DNA of 15,211 nt from NCBI GenBank assembly GCA_964527795.1, contig CAZGOS010000054.1, forward strand, positions 1 through 15,211, in the 5' to 3' direction. The notes beneath the pieces are model-generated. The model searched no databases. It saw only the letters and a list, made by a program, of their open reading frames with translations, and was not told the origin of the DNA. Below, piece by piece: positions 1-7,163 of this stretch (the stretch's first letter is position 1; each line of letters opens with the position of its first letter). A program made the position numbers and the translations under genes. This stretch comes from SMXL01 sp964527795 (GTDB lineage: Bacteria > Bacteroidota > Rhodothermia > Rhodothermales > UBA10348).

Positions 1-832
1 ATCGACCAGCGACGGATCGTTCATCGAGTTGGAGCTTTTCGACGGGGAAATGCATCGCAGAAATCCTCCGGGCAGCGGTGCGCAGGAGAGATACGAACGC
101 CTGTCGTTTGATCGCCATCGTTTACAGATCTCGATCGAGGACCTAACTTTCGAACGATCGGATCCTACGTCAGGGCGCAGAACGGACCGCACCATGCGCT
201 CGCGGGACATGGCTAAGCTGGTCGACTCGCTTGAAACGATTGTAGCGAATGAGAAACAGCGTCTCCGTGAGGCTCTGGCCGCTCTGGGAACGGGAAATTC
301 CATCCTGAGATCTTCGACAAAAATTCTGCCCGTGCCGGAGGCGCGCTCCGGAATTCGGTCGTTACGACGCGACGAACGCACTGTTTCGGACAACCAGGGA
401 GACGTATTCGAAATCTCCCTGCAACGCGGACGAATTGAACAGACGCGCATCGAAAATAGCCGCGACAGCATTGAGTGGGCAAAACAAAGGGCTGATGGAT
501 ATCTCGTGGAGATCCACAAGAAGAACTCGATCGCTCTCGCATGCCTTATTTTCATGATCATCGGTGCTCCGCTTGGTTTGACTATTCGTCGTGGTGGACT
601 GGGCGTCGCTGCATCGGCTGCGGCAGCAATTTTTCTCTTTTACTGGGTGACGCTTGTAATCGGAGAGAAAATGGCGGACAGTGGCCAACTCGAGCCCTGG
701 ATCGGAATGTGGGCCGGAAATATCGTCACTGGTCTTTCCGGAATTGGATTCGCACTGTATACGACTCTCGACTGGAAGGCAATGAGCTTTCCGTGGCAAT
801 GGTTCGAATCGCACGCATCGGACGACGAATAA
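1..832 (+). CDS. LptF/LptG family lipopolysaccharide export permease, C-terminal part (5' end outside window)
   Basis: Reading frame 2 is open from the first base, so the gene begins upstream; the TTG at 29 is internal. The visible 276 or so residues start in the periplasmic beta-jellyroll (IELELFDGEMHRR, a pattern typical of YjgP/YjgQ proteins). They continue through a charged, helix-prone stretch (about residues 75-105 counted from position 29). The end carries the conserved segment KNSIALACLIF with the following GAPLG and two more hydrophobic helices, the usual three C-terminal membrane segments. By family knowledge, LptF and LptG form the inner-membrane part of the LptB2FG transporter that extracts LPS toward the outer membrane. 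I cannot tell LptF from LptG in this phylum. rsmI follows 34 bases downstream on the same strand, so the two are probably co-transcribed. Confidence 0.9.
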   Translation, partial: STSDGSFIELELFDGEMHRRNPPGSGAQERYERLSFDRHRLQISIEDLTFERSDPTSGRRTDRTMRSRDMAKLVDSLETIVANEKQRLREALAALGTGNSILRSSTKILPVPEARSGIRSLRRDERTVSDNQGDVFEISLQRGRIEQTRIENSRDSIEWAKQRADGYLVEIHKKNSIALACLIFMIIGAPLGLTIRRGGLGVAASAAAAIFLFYWVTLVIGEKMADSGQLEPWIGMWAGNIVTGLSGIGFALYTTLDWKAMSFPWQWFESHASDDE

Positions 833-866
833 CTGAATCTTTCGAAGCCACTCGCAGAATTCTCGC

Positions 867-1598
867 ATGGCCGAACCGGGTACACTTTATATGATACCCA
901 CACCTGTCGGCAACCTGGCCGATATGACGTTCCGGGCCTGTGATATGCTGCGTCGCGTGGACCTTGTTGCGTGTGAGGATACACGAACCTCAGCTCGCCT
1001 TTTCGATGAATACGATATCCAGACACCCAGAACGAGTTTTCATCTGCATAATGAGCACAGAAAAACGCCGGTTCTAGTTGAGAAGTTACTTGCCGGCGTG
1101 CATCTGGCCCTGATTACCGATGCTGGAACGCCGGCCATCTCGGATCCTGGATTTCTCCTGGTCCGTGCCTGTGTTGAGGCCGGAATCCGCGTTGAGGCGC
1201 TTCCCGGGCCGACCGCTTTTGTTCCGGCACTTGTTGCGAGTGGTCTGCCCTGCGATCGATTTGTATTTGAAGGTTTCCTGCCGCCCAAAAAGGGCCGAAC
1301 GAAACGGCTCCAGGAACTGGCGGACCAGGATCGAACGGTCGTATTCTATGAGGCGCCCCATCGACTCGTCAGGTTGCTCAAGCAGATGTCGAATGTATTC
1401 GGCGTCGACAGGCCGTGCGTCGTCTGCAGGGAGCTGTCCAAGAAATTCGAGACGTATCACAGAGGCCCTGTTTCCGAGTTGCTCAGATGGGCGGAATCGG
1501 TGGACAGAGTCAAGGGAGAAATTGTCGTTATTGTTTCCGGAAAAGGGTACTACGAACGAGTGCGGGCAGCCGATACCAGCGAAGAGGGGCCGCGCTGA
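867..1598 (+). CDS. rsmI: 16S rRNA (cytidine(1402)-2'-O)-methyltransferase RsmI
   Basis: This 243-residue protein belongs to the tetrapyrrole-methylase-fold RsmI family. It has the N-terminal PTPVGNLADMT motif (residues 11-21), CEDTR near residue 36, TDAGTPAISDPG (84-95), LPGPTA just after residue 110 and FYEAPHR near residue 160. These are the S-adenosylmethionine-binding and dimer-core signatures of RsmI. The known reaction is 2'-O-methylation of C1402 in the decoding centre of 16S rRNA. It is shorter than E. coli RsmI (about 286 residues) because the C-terminal helical extension is missing, as in many RsmI proteins of this group. ATG 867 is chosen because the conserved N-terminus begins directly after it. 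It lies between the LptF/G gene and the DUF2723 gene. Confidence 0.96.
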   Translation: MAEPGTLYMIPTPVGNLADMTFRACDMLRRVDLVACEDTRTSARLFDEYDIQTPRTSFHLHNEHRKTPVLVEKLLAGVHLALITDAGTPAISDPGFLLVRACVEAGIRVEALPGPTAFVPALVASGLPCDRFVFEGFLPPKKGRTKRLQELADQDRTVVFYEAPHRLVRLLKQMSNVFGVDRPCVVCRELSKKFETYHRGPVSELLRWAESVDRVKGEIVVIVSGKGYYERVRAADTSEEGPR

Positions 1599-1665
1599 AT
1601 CAAAGCCGAGACGGTCGCGTTCATAGCGCGAGTCGGACCGATCGTGCTCGAATAGCCCTTTTTCA

Positions 1666-4533
1666 ATGGACTGGAAACGCAAAGAAAAACTGGTTGCCGG
1701 CGCCGTATTTCTTTACGCGCTCATCGTATATCTGCTCACGGTAGCTCCGGCGACCTCCTTCTGGGACGCCGGCGAGTTCATTGCAATCGCCAATCGTCTA
1801 CAGGTATCGCACCCGCCCGGTGCGCCCTTTTATATGCTGGTCGGACGCCTGTTTTCCATGTTTGTCCCGACCGCATACGTCGCTCTTTCGATCAACCTCG
1901 TTTCCGTGCTTTCCAGCGCCGTAACGATTCTGCTGCTGCACGTCATCATCGTACGGCTCGTAAGAGAGTGGCAGGGCGAGCCCCGGACCTGGTCCGGCCA
2001 GGATCGCTTCATCGCACTGGCAGGAGGTGTGATCGGAGCCTGTACGTTTGCCGTTTCGGATTCTTTCTGGTTCAACGCCGTTGAAGCAGAGGTCTATGCG
2101 ATGTCGATGTTGTTCACGTCAGCGGCGGTCTGGCTGATTCTCCGATGGCGCGAACAGGCGGCGCACGAGGAAGCCCGATTGAAGGGTGGGCAACATCCTT
2201 TCGGACTGGCAGCGAATCGCTACCTCATTCTGATCGCCTATCTGTTCGGGCTCGCTATCGGCATACACCTGCTGAATCTGCTCGCGATCTTCTTCATTGC
2301 TCTAATCGTCTTTTTCGTAGAGTTCGATAAACTGGAGTGGACAACAAAACAGCGTTTTGCCGGACTCGTTGCAACCGGTGTTGTCTCTTCGATTGCTTTC
2401 CTGATCGTCTATCCGGGAATCGTACAGTTGCTGCCGTCAGCGATCGGAGAAAGCGGTTCTCCCCTGTTCGTGCTCCTTGTTTTTGTGGGCGCGCTGACGT
2501 TTGCGATCTACTATACCCATAACAAGCGAATGCAGGCGTTGAACCTGGTCGTCTTGTGCATAACGATGGTACTCATCGGGTACTCTACCTATGCGGTCAT
2601 CTTCATACGAAGCACTGCGGATCCACCTATCGATGAAAACGATCCGGAGACCGTCGAGGCAATCGTCTCGTATCTGAATCGCGAGCAGTATGGCCAGACG
2701 CCTCTTTTGAAAGGGTACACGTTTGACAACCGAACCGGGCAGATCGATTCACGGCGGGAAACCTGGTTCCCGAGACGCTACTCCCCGGATCCAAGCCACG
2801 TTCGGTCCTACCGGAATTACTCCTCGGACTCGGAATTCTTTTGGAAGTATCAGGTGGGCCACATGTACGTCCGGTATTTCCTGTGGAATTTCGTCGGGCG
2901 TGCCAGCGACGAGCAGGATTCGCCGGCCATCACGGGACTGTCGGACAAAGAAACGACCCAGTATTTCTTCCAGACGCCGAGTGAAGAAGCAGGAAAGAAC
3001 GCTTACTACGGTTTGCCGCTCCTTTTGGGACTGATCGGCTTCGCCTTCCATTTCCTGAAGGACTGGAGGAGGGGGTTCGCCGTTCTCATTCTGTTCATGG
3101 TTACCGGCGTTGGAATCATCCTGTATCTCAATCAAACGCCTCTGCAACCAAGAGAGCGGGATTACTCCTACGTGGCCAGCTTCTTTGCTTTCAGCATCTG
3201 GATCGGGATCGGCGCGACGGGAATTCTTCAGTTGCTCTCCGAGGCCATCAAAGAGAAGTACGAAAGCGAGAAACTACTCACGTATGTGCAGGGTGGTGTC
3301 GCCGCCATCCTGTTTGCGCTCGTGCCGGTACTGATGACAGTCGTCAATTATCGCGACCACGATCGCTCGGGACGTTACGTGGCAGGTGATTATGCCTACA
3401 ACATGCTGATGAGCGTTGAAGAAGATGCGGTCCTTTTCACGAACGGCGACAATGACACCTTCCCGCTCTGGTATCTCCAGGAAGTGGAAGGGGTCCGTCA
3501 GGACGTGCGCGTTGCCAACCTTTCGCTTCTGAATACGCCCTGGTACGTTCGCCAACTGAAAGACCAGTGGTCCCGCGATTCGGCACCGTTGCCGATCACG
3601 ATGAGCGATGAGCAGATCGATCAGCTCACTATTATGGGTTGGAGCCCGGCGATCATGGAGTTGCCCGTGAACAAGGATCGCATATTCAATCCAGGCGAAG
3701 TTCGCATTCAGTTGGAGGATTCGAGCAATATTCAGAGTCCGATGCGTTGGCAGTTGAACGGCCGACCCTACCAGACGGAGCCGGAAGTCATCAACCTGCT
3801 CTACGGTGCGGACCAGGCGGCGTTGAACATATTGATGACCAATGCCCGGCAGGATTGGAAGCGACCCATTTATTTCGCCGTCACAGTAAGCCCTGACGGG
3901 CAACTCGACCTTCAGAACTACTTCCAGCTCGAAGGCCAGGCGTATCGCGTCGTGCCTATCGAACACGACGAAGTTCTAGGCCGGGTAGTACCGTCCATCA
4001 CAACGGAGCGGTTAAAGCTGTTTCGCTTTTCAGGCTTGAATGATCCCGACGTGTACTTTGATGAAAACATCCGCCGCATGGTGGACAACTATCGTAACAT
4101 CTTCTCGCATACGGCGCAATCACTTGCCCGGTCCGGTCAAATTGAGGAAGGACGTGAACTGCTAAACTGGTTCATGGAGCAGGTGCCTTTTGAGACCATT
4201 CCCGGCGACGAGCGCTCTTTTATTTTCATGGCGGATGCGTTCCGAGCGCTCGGGGAGCACGATAAAGGTGTGGAGATACTTCGTAAGTCGGAACCGCTTC
4301 TGCTGCACATGATCACCAATCCGAGAACATCAACGGAAATGGAGCGCGCCGTTCGATTCCTGGATATCGTGCGGAGTTTCTATCTGGAAGTTCGTGACTT
4401 CGTAGCCGCCTCCGAATTCACCAATTCGATTGCCGATGTGCTTCAGGACTCCAGTTATCGCCAAACGCCGGAGCAAATCCAGGCGTACTACGATACGCTC
4501 ATGGAGCTCTCCGACGATCCGGCCCTGAACTGA
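1666..4533 (+). CDS. DUF2723 family multi-pass membrane protein, probable protein O-mannosyltransferase-like
   Basis: This 955-residue protein has the DUF2723 hallmark at its N-terminus: a first membrane helix, then SFWDAGEFIA (31-40; acidic residues D34 and E37) and HPPGAPFY (49-56). An acidic pair after the first helix resembles GT-C glycosyltransferases. Many hydrophobic helices fill about residues 1-330 and again 440-580. A soluble part follows with NGDNDTFPLWYLQ (593-605), a signature of the bacterial members. The end (about 810-900) looks like TPR-type paired helices. DUF2723 is shared with human TMEM260, reported as a protein O-mannosyltransferase; transferring that activity here is inference. 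There is no clear Shine-Dalgarno sequence before ATG 1666, but the start fits the family. It converges on a T9SS-cargo gene 47 bases downstream, with no obvious terminator between them. Confidence 0.85.
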   Translation: MDWKRKEKLVAGAVFLYALIVYLLTVAPATSFWDAGEFIAIANRLQVSHPPGAPFYMLVGRLFSMFVPTAYVALSINLVSVLSSAVTILLLHVIIVRLVREWQGEPRTWSGQDRFIALAGGVIGACTFAVSDSFWFNAVEAEVYAMSMLFTSAAVWLILRWREQAAHEEARLKGGQHPFGLAANRYLILIAYLFGLAIGIHLLNLLAIFFIALIVFFVEFDKLEWTTKQRFAGLVATGVVSSIAFLIVYPGIVQLLPSAIGESGSPLFVLLVFVGALTFAIYYTHNKRMQALNLVVLCITMVLIGYSTYAVIFIRSTADPPIDENDPETVEAIVSYLNREQYGQTPLLKGYTFDNRTGQIDSRRETWFPRRYSPDPSHVRSYRNYSSDSEFFWKYQVGHMYVRYFLWNFVGRASDEQDSPAITGLSDKETTQYFFQTPSEEAGKNAYYGLPLLLGLIGFAFHFLKDWRRGFAVLILFMVTGVGIILYLNQTPLQPRERDYSYVASFFAFSIWIGIGATGILQLLSEAIKEKYESEKLLTYVQGGVAAILFALVPVLMTVVNYRDHDRSGRYVAGDYAYNMLMSVEEDAVLFTNGDNDTFPLWYLQEVEGVRQDVRVANLSLLNTPWYVRQLKDQWSRDSAPLPITMSDEQIDQLTIMGWSPAIMELPVNKDRIFNPGEVRIQLEDSSNIQSPMRWQLNGRPYQTEPEVINLLYGADQAALNILMTNARQDWKRPIYFAVTVSPDGQLDLQNYFQLEGQAYRVVPIEHDEVLGRVVPSITTERLKLFRFSGLNDPDVYFDENIRRMVDNYRNIFSHTAQSLARSGQIEEGRELLNWFMEQVPFETIPGDERSFIFMADAFRALGEHDKGVEILRKSEPLLLHMITNPRTSTEMERAVRFLDIVRSFYLEVRDFVAASEFTNSIADVLQDSSYRQTPEQIQAYYDTLMELSDDPALN

Positions 4534-4580
4534 GATAAGCCGCGGCCGCTGAGGAAAGCGAGCGACGACACCCGGAACAT

Positions 4581-5426
4581 TCAGCGAGTGAGAATCGCCA
4601 TTCCCATCCTTGAGGAACGCTCCGTTCTGAGCCGGAAGAAAAGCACACCGGCAGGCAGATCGTGCGCGGGAATTGCCCACTCGTGAGTTCCCGGCGCTTG
4701 ACTGCCCAGGTCCTGCGACAATACGCGCCGCGCCAGTACATCGTAGAGTTCCAGCACCACGTTTGATGATCGGTCAAGAGAATACCGTACCGTGGCGTTA
4801 TCAATGAACGGATTGGGATATATGGTCATTGAGCCGATATCACCAGGCACATCAAGGCTTTCCGTGGCTGTAACCAAAGAAGGAGAAAAAACGTGCGAAG
4901 TCGTATAGATGAAATCATCCTTATTACTCCCGCCATTGTTCGCCGCATTCCCTGCCGCGTAAAGCGTAATGTTTCCGACCTCGTTGGGAGGAGCGGTCCA
5001 CGTTAATGTCCATGTGAATCCTCCCGCAGCCAACGGGGCGGGATCATGAGTGACATAGTGCACATTCCCTCCCGTGAGCTGTATCGCAGGATCGGAAACA
5101 TCCCATTCTCCCACGAGCATCGTATCGTCGGTTTTCGCAGTCACCTCGAATCCATATTGAGATGCGCTCGGATCGGAAACACGGACGGTAAACTGAATGG
5201 TTTCACCGGGCGTGTATTCCGGCGGCGCCGTGATAGCCACGGAACCGTCTCCGCTGTTTAACGCAAAACTGTCGTGGCACCCTCCATTCGCACACGTTCC
5301 CGTATCTCCAGGAGCGCCCGTGCGAGCTGGAGGTGCTCCCGCCGAAAAGAGTGCAACTGAAGCGGTCGAAAAGAGAAGAACAAAAGCACCGCCGACAGCG
5401 CGTACGAAGACAGTATCGAACTTCAT
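4581..5426 (-). CDS. Exported choice-of-anchor V-like protein with T9SS type A C-terminal sorting domain
   Basis: This 281-residue secreted protein starts with a Sec signal peptide (hydrophobic about 10-30). The region after it, with TGAPGDTGTCANGGCHDSF and then the L-N-S-G-D-G-S pattern, resembles NCBI 'choice-of-anchor V' domains, which share features with eukaryotic reeler domains. A beta-rich body follows (about 60-180; TPGETIQFTVRV, GFTWTLTWTAP). The C-terminus (199-281) has the type A sorting-domain pattern: IYPNPF, an alternating beta strand, LELYDVLARRV, then LPAGVLFF. By family knowledge this tail directs export through the type IX system and is removed on arrival. Residues C45, C50 and H51 form a CX4CH motif that could be a non-canonical c-heme site. 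It sits apart from its minus-strand neighbours with no clear promoter. Its biological role is unknown. Confidence 0.85.
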   Translation of the reverse strand: MKFDTVFVRAVGGAFVLLFSTASVALFSAGAPPARTGAPGDTGTCANGGCHDSFALNSGDGSVAITAPPEYTPGETIQFTVRVSDPSASQYGFEVTAKTDDTMLVGEWDVSDPAIQLTGGNVHYVTHDPAPLAAGGFTWTLTWTAPPNEVGNITLYAAGNAANNGGSNKDDFIYTTSHVFSPSLVTATESLDVPGDIGSMTIYPNPFIDNATVRYSLDRSSNVVLELYDVLARRVLSQDLGSQAPGTHEWAIPAHDLPAGVLFFRLRTERSSRMGMAILTR

Positions 5427-5512
5427 TTCGTTCAGGATATCATTGGGTAAACGACGCGGCGCCTCTCTCTGAGTAGAGTAATGTCTTGGCTCGTTACGCG
5501 GGGCGTGCGATC

Positions 5513-6061
5513 TCAGTAGCCACCATCAACCGGAGCTCTGATCTCAAAAGGACGTGATTCTTCGTTCAGGAAAAGTGAGTAAGCTCCCACGGCGTAGGTT
5601 CCGTCGAGCTTGAGATAAAAGCGATAAGGCCGCAGCACGCTGGCGCAGACCGCACCTGCCGGTCGCCGCATGCGGAGAGCGACGCGAATGATATTCCCTG
5701 CCCGTTCCTGATTGACGTCGTGCAACTCCGTGCACGCGTCCGGAAATGCTCCTTTGACGAGAATCTCGACCGATACACCGCCCTGATCGATGGCCGAACG
5801 AACGGAGGCCGGTCGAACATTGACCGATTGAAACGTGGCCGGGAAATAACGATACTCTCTGTCCGACGGCGCCGGTTCAATCACGATGGTCGTTCTTCCG
5901 TCCGACGTCTCACCCTCAACGCGGTGGCCAAACTGATCTTCCGGATCAATGGCGGTTTTGGACGGGCTCAGACATCCGATCAGTCCCGGCATGATGAGAA
6001 GCATGAATGCCGGTATGAGAAAGTGAATATGTGCCGATCGGTTCATCGCATCGTCTTTCAT
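5513..6061 (-). CDS. Putative lipoprotein of unknown function
   Basis: This predicted lipoprotein has 182 residues from the start chosen. ATG 6061 overlaps the rsfS stop in an ATGA arrangement, which suggests translational coupling. A second ATG at 6046 gives MNRSAHIHF and a cleaner signal peptide, so it is a real alternative. The hydrophobic core ends in the lipobox LIGC, with lipidated Cys30 counted from 6061. After a charged linker comes a beta-rich domain with GAFPDACTEL, AGAVCAS and LDGTYAVGAYSLFLN. This recalls small Ig-like beta-sandwich domains with a PDxCTEL...VCA pattern seen in various bacterial secreted proteins. The two cysteines in that pattern could form a disulfide. The open frame runs further upstream to 6241, but that part is antisense-like read-through over rsfS. 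I do not recognise a specific function. Confidence 0.7.
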   Translation of the reverse strand: MKDDAMNRSAHIHFLIPAFMLLIMPGLIGCLSPSKTAIDPEDQFGHRVEGETSDGRTTIVIEPAPSDREYRYFPATFQSVNVRPASVRSAIDQGGVSVEILVKGAFPDACTELHDVNQERAGNIIRVALRMRRPAGAVCASVLRPYRFYLKLDGTYAVGAYSLFLNEESRPFEIRAPVDGGY

Positions 6062-6519
6062 TCCGCAAGAAGCTTTACATTTTCGCCCGACCCATGCTCT
6101 GAAACCGCTTCGTTTGGAGCGTCGCCCCAGAGTCTTTCGAGCGAGTAAAACGTGCGTTTCTCCTCGTTGAAGATATGCACAACCAGGTCGACATAGTCGA
6201 GAAGTACCCACTGGGCGTGCTCCGCGCCCTCTACGTGCCACGGTTTTTCTCCGGTTCTCTCCCGCAATTCGTCTCGTACTGCATCGAACATGGCTCTTAT
6301 CTGCAGATCAGAGTCGCCCGTGGCTAGAATAAAGATATCGGCGATACCGCTTACGTCGTGTACATCCAATACGAGGACATCACGTCCTTTTTTACTCAAA
6401 ACGGCGTCCACCGCGAGTCTGGCCAGGGTGCGAACGGGGACCTGGGTATGACGTGATTTGCCCCTGGGGCGCTTTGGAATGATTTCCTGCGCTACCTGTG
6501 CTTCTCTTGTTTTAGTCAG
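6058..6519 (-). CDS. rsfS: Ribosomal silencing factor RsfS, probable CTG start
   Basis: RsfS (DUF143/Iojap family) binds ribosomal protein L14 (uL14) and blocks joining of the 30S and 50S subunits when nutrients are short. The core is clear: VLVLDVHDVSGIADIFILATG, then EGAEHAQWVLLDYVDLVVHIF and YSLERLWGDA. The first ATG/GTG/TTG codon in frame is GTG 6411, but starting there removes the family's first helix, here RTLARLAVDAVL. The frame is open back to a TGA at 6531-6529 with no ATG, GTG or TTG. CTG 6519 lies 7 bases after a GAGG (6530-6527) and gives a 153-residue protein, so I chose it. The N-terminal extension of about 30 residues is basic and looks unstructured. The gene follows the LytR_C gene and overlaps the lipoprotein gene by 4 bases. 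Confidence 0.85.
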   Translation of the reverse strand: MTKTREAQVAQEIIPKRPRGKSRHTQVPVRTLARLAVDAVLSKKGRDVLVLDVHDVSGIADIFILATGDSDLQIRAMFDAVRDELRERTGEKPWHVEGAEHAQWVLLDYVDLVVHIFNEEKRTFYSLERLWGDAPNEAVSEHGSGENVKLLAE

Positions 6520-6526
6520 TGTTGAT

Positions 6527-6530
6527 CCTC
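6527..6530 (-). promoter_or_regulatory. Shine-Dalgarno site deciding the rsfS start
   Basis: On the minus strand GAGG is followed by seven bases (ATCAACA) and then CTG at 6519. The in-frame TGA overlaps this site, so translation cannot begin further upstream in this frame. The good spacing favours CTG over GTG 6411 as the start of rsfS. Confidence 0.5.
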
Positions 6531-6560
6531 ACGGTGATTTTTCCAAAATGTTGCCGTACC

Positions 6561-6600
6561 TCGGTAGAAATCGGTAGAAGTCGGTAGAAATCAGAAGACA
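6561..6600. repeat. Tandem 10-bp repeat between the LytR_C gene and rsfS
   Basis: There are three near-identical 10-base copies of TCGGTAGAAR (6561-6570, 6571-6580, 6581-6590), then a degenerate fourth, TCAGAAGACA (6591-6600), ending right at the LytR_C stop codon. The array fills half of the spacer between the two genes. It is not a hairpin and has no T-run, so it is not a terminator. One turn of DNA per unit could suit a binding protein, or it may simply be slippage; I cannot tell which. Confidence 0.8.
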
Positions 6601-7068
6601 CTATTCCACTTCATCCATAAACGGCATCACAGCTTCATAATCCATGCCAATAATAATGGATACATCCAGGAAATAATCGGTTCGCACTTCCTGCACGATA
6701 CGGTCCTCCGTCAGGCCCAGCGCCAGAGCTACTTGTTTTGCCGCGTCCAGGTTTCCAATGCGGTCCACGATTAGCGTCTCCTGCACGTCAAACGAGGTGT
6801 GATCACCATGCTCAACGACATCGAATCCATACGAGCGAAGAAAATCCGTCATGCGCCTGGCAAGACCGGATACCCCGCATCCGTTTCGCACGTCCACCTG
6901 GATAATGTTGCCGAAGAAGCCGTCGGGATTATAGACACGGGTGGCATCAGGCCTCGGCGAGCCCGCGCGATTAAAAAGTGCAAAGGCCAGAATGAGTGTC
7001 GCAACACCGAACACGACAATCCCGATACTCAGCGCATGATTCCCAATGTTGGAGGGTTCAGAGTCCAT
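6601..7068 (-). CDS. Membrane-anchored LytR C-terminal (LytR_C) domain protein
   Basis: This 155-residue protein has a short cytoplasmic N-terminus, one membrane helix (about residues 12-33) and an outer LytR_C-like domain (about 55-145). The domain shows IQVDVRNGCGVSGLARRMTD, then FLRSYGFDVVE, TLIVDR, AKQVALALG and DVSIIIGMDY. This is the usual pattern of the domain found at the end of LytR-CpsA-Psr proteins: V-x-N-G-x-G near the start and a closing D-x-x-x-I-x-G-x-D. The catalytic LCP domain is absent, so no ligase activity is expected; cell-envelope binding is only a guess. It is the first gene of the rsfS group, a neighbourhood I recall from related genomes. No clear Shine-Dalgarno or promoter is visible before ATG 7068; the terminator of the upstream gene lies 24-67 bases before it. 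Confidence 0.8.
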   Translation of the reverse strand: MDSEPSNIGNHALSIGIVVFGVATLILAFALFNRAGSPRPDATRVYNPDGFFGNIIQVDVRNGCGVSGLARRMTDFLRSYGFDVVEHGDHTSFDVQETLIVDRIGNLDAAKQVALALGLTEDRIVQEVRTDYFLDVSIIIGMDYEAVMPFMDEVE

Positions 7069-7091
7069 GATTGGCTGATTTCAGTTCCGGC

Positions 7092-7135
7092 AAAATAAAA
7101 AAGCGCGGCGACCTGCTCCTGCCGTCACCACGCTC
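7092..7135 (-). terminator. Rho-independent terminator after the Gly/Tyr-rich exported protein
   Basis: Arms at 7134-7124 and 7112-7102 pair over 11 base pairs, including two G-U pairs when read as minus-strand RNA. The loop is 11 bases. The stem is followed by six T (7102-7097) and more T after one A. It ends the transcript of the gene at 7164-7733 and insulates the LytR_C gene. Confidence 0.85.
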
Positions 7136-7163
7136 AAAATCGTAAAAAGCCGGATCGCTCTTG

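Noticed and set aside
3274..3966. Minus-strand open frame of 230 codons inside the DUF2723 gene
   Set aside because: It is fully antisense to a conserved stretch of the DUF2723 protein, with no start signal or family features.
4534..4580. GC-rich palindromic stretch (GCCGCGGC/GCGGCCGC) between the convergent DUF2723 and T9SS-cargo genes, considered as a terminator
   Set aside because: The two short palindromes overlap, leave no loop, and no T-run follows on either strand.
6062..6241. N-terminal extension of the small lipoprotein to 6241
   Set aside because: It overlaps rsfS in another frame, is Arg-rich without features, and would bury the signal peptide and lipobox.
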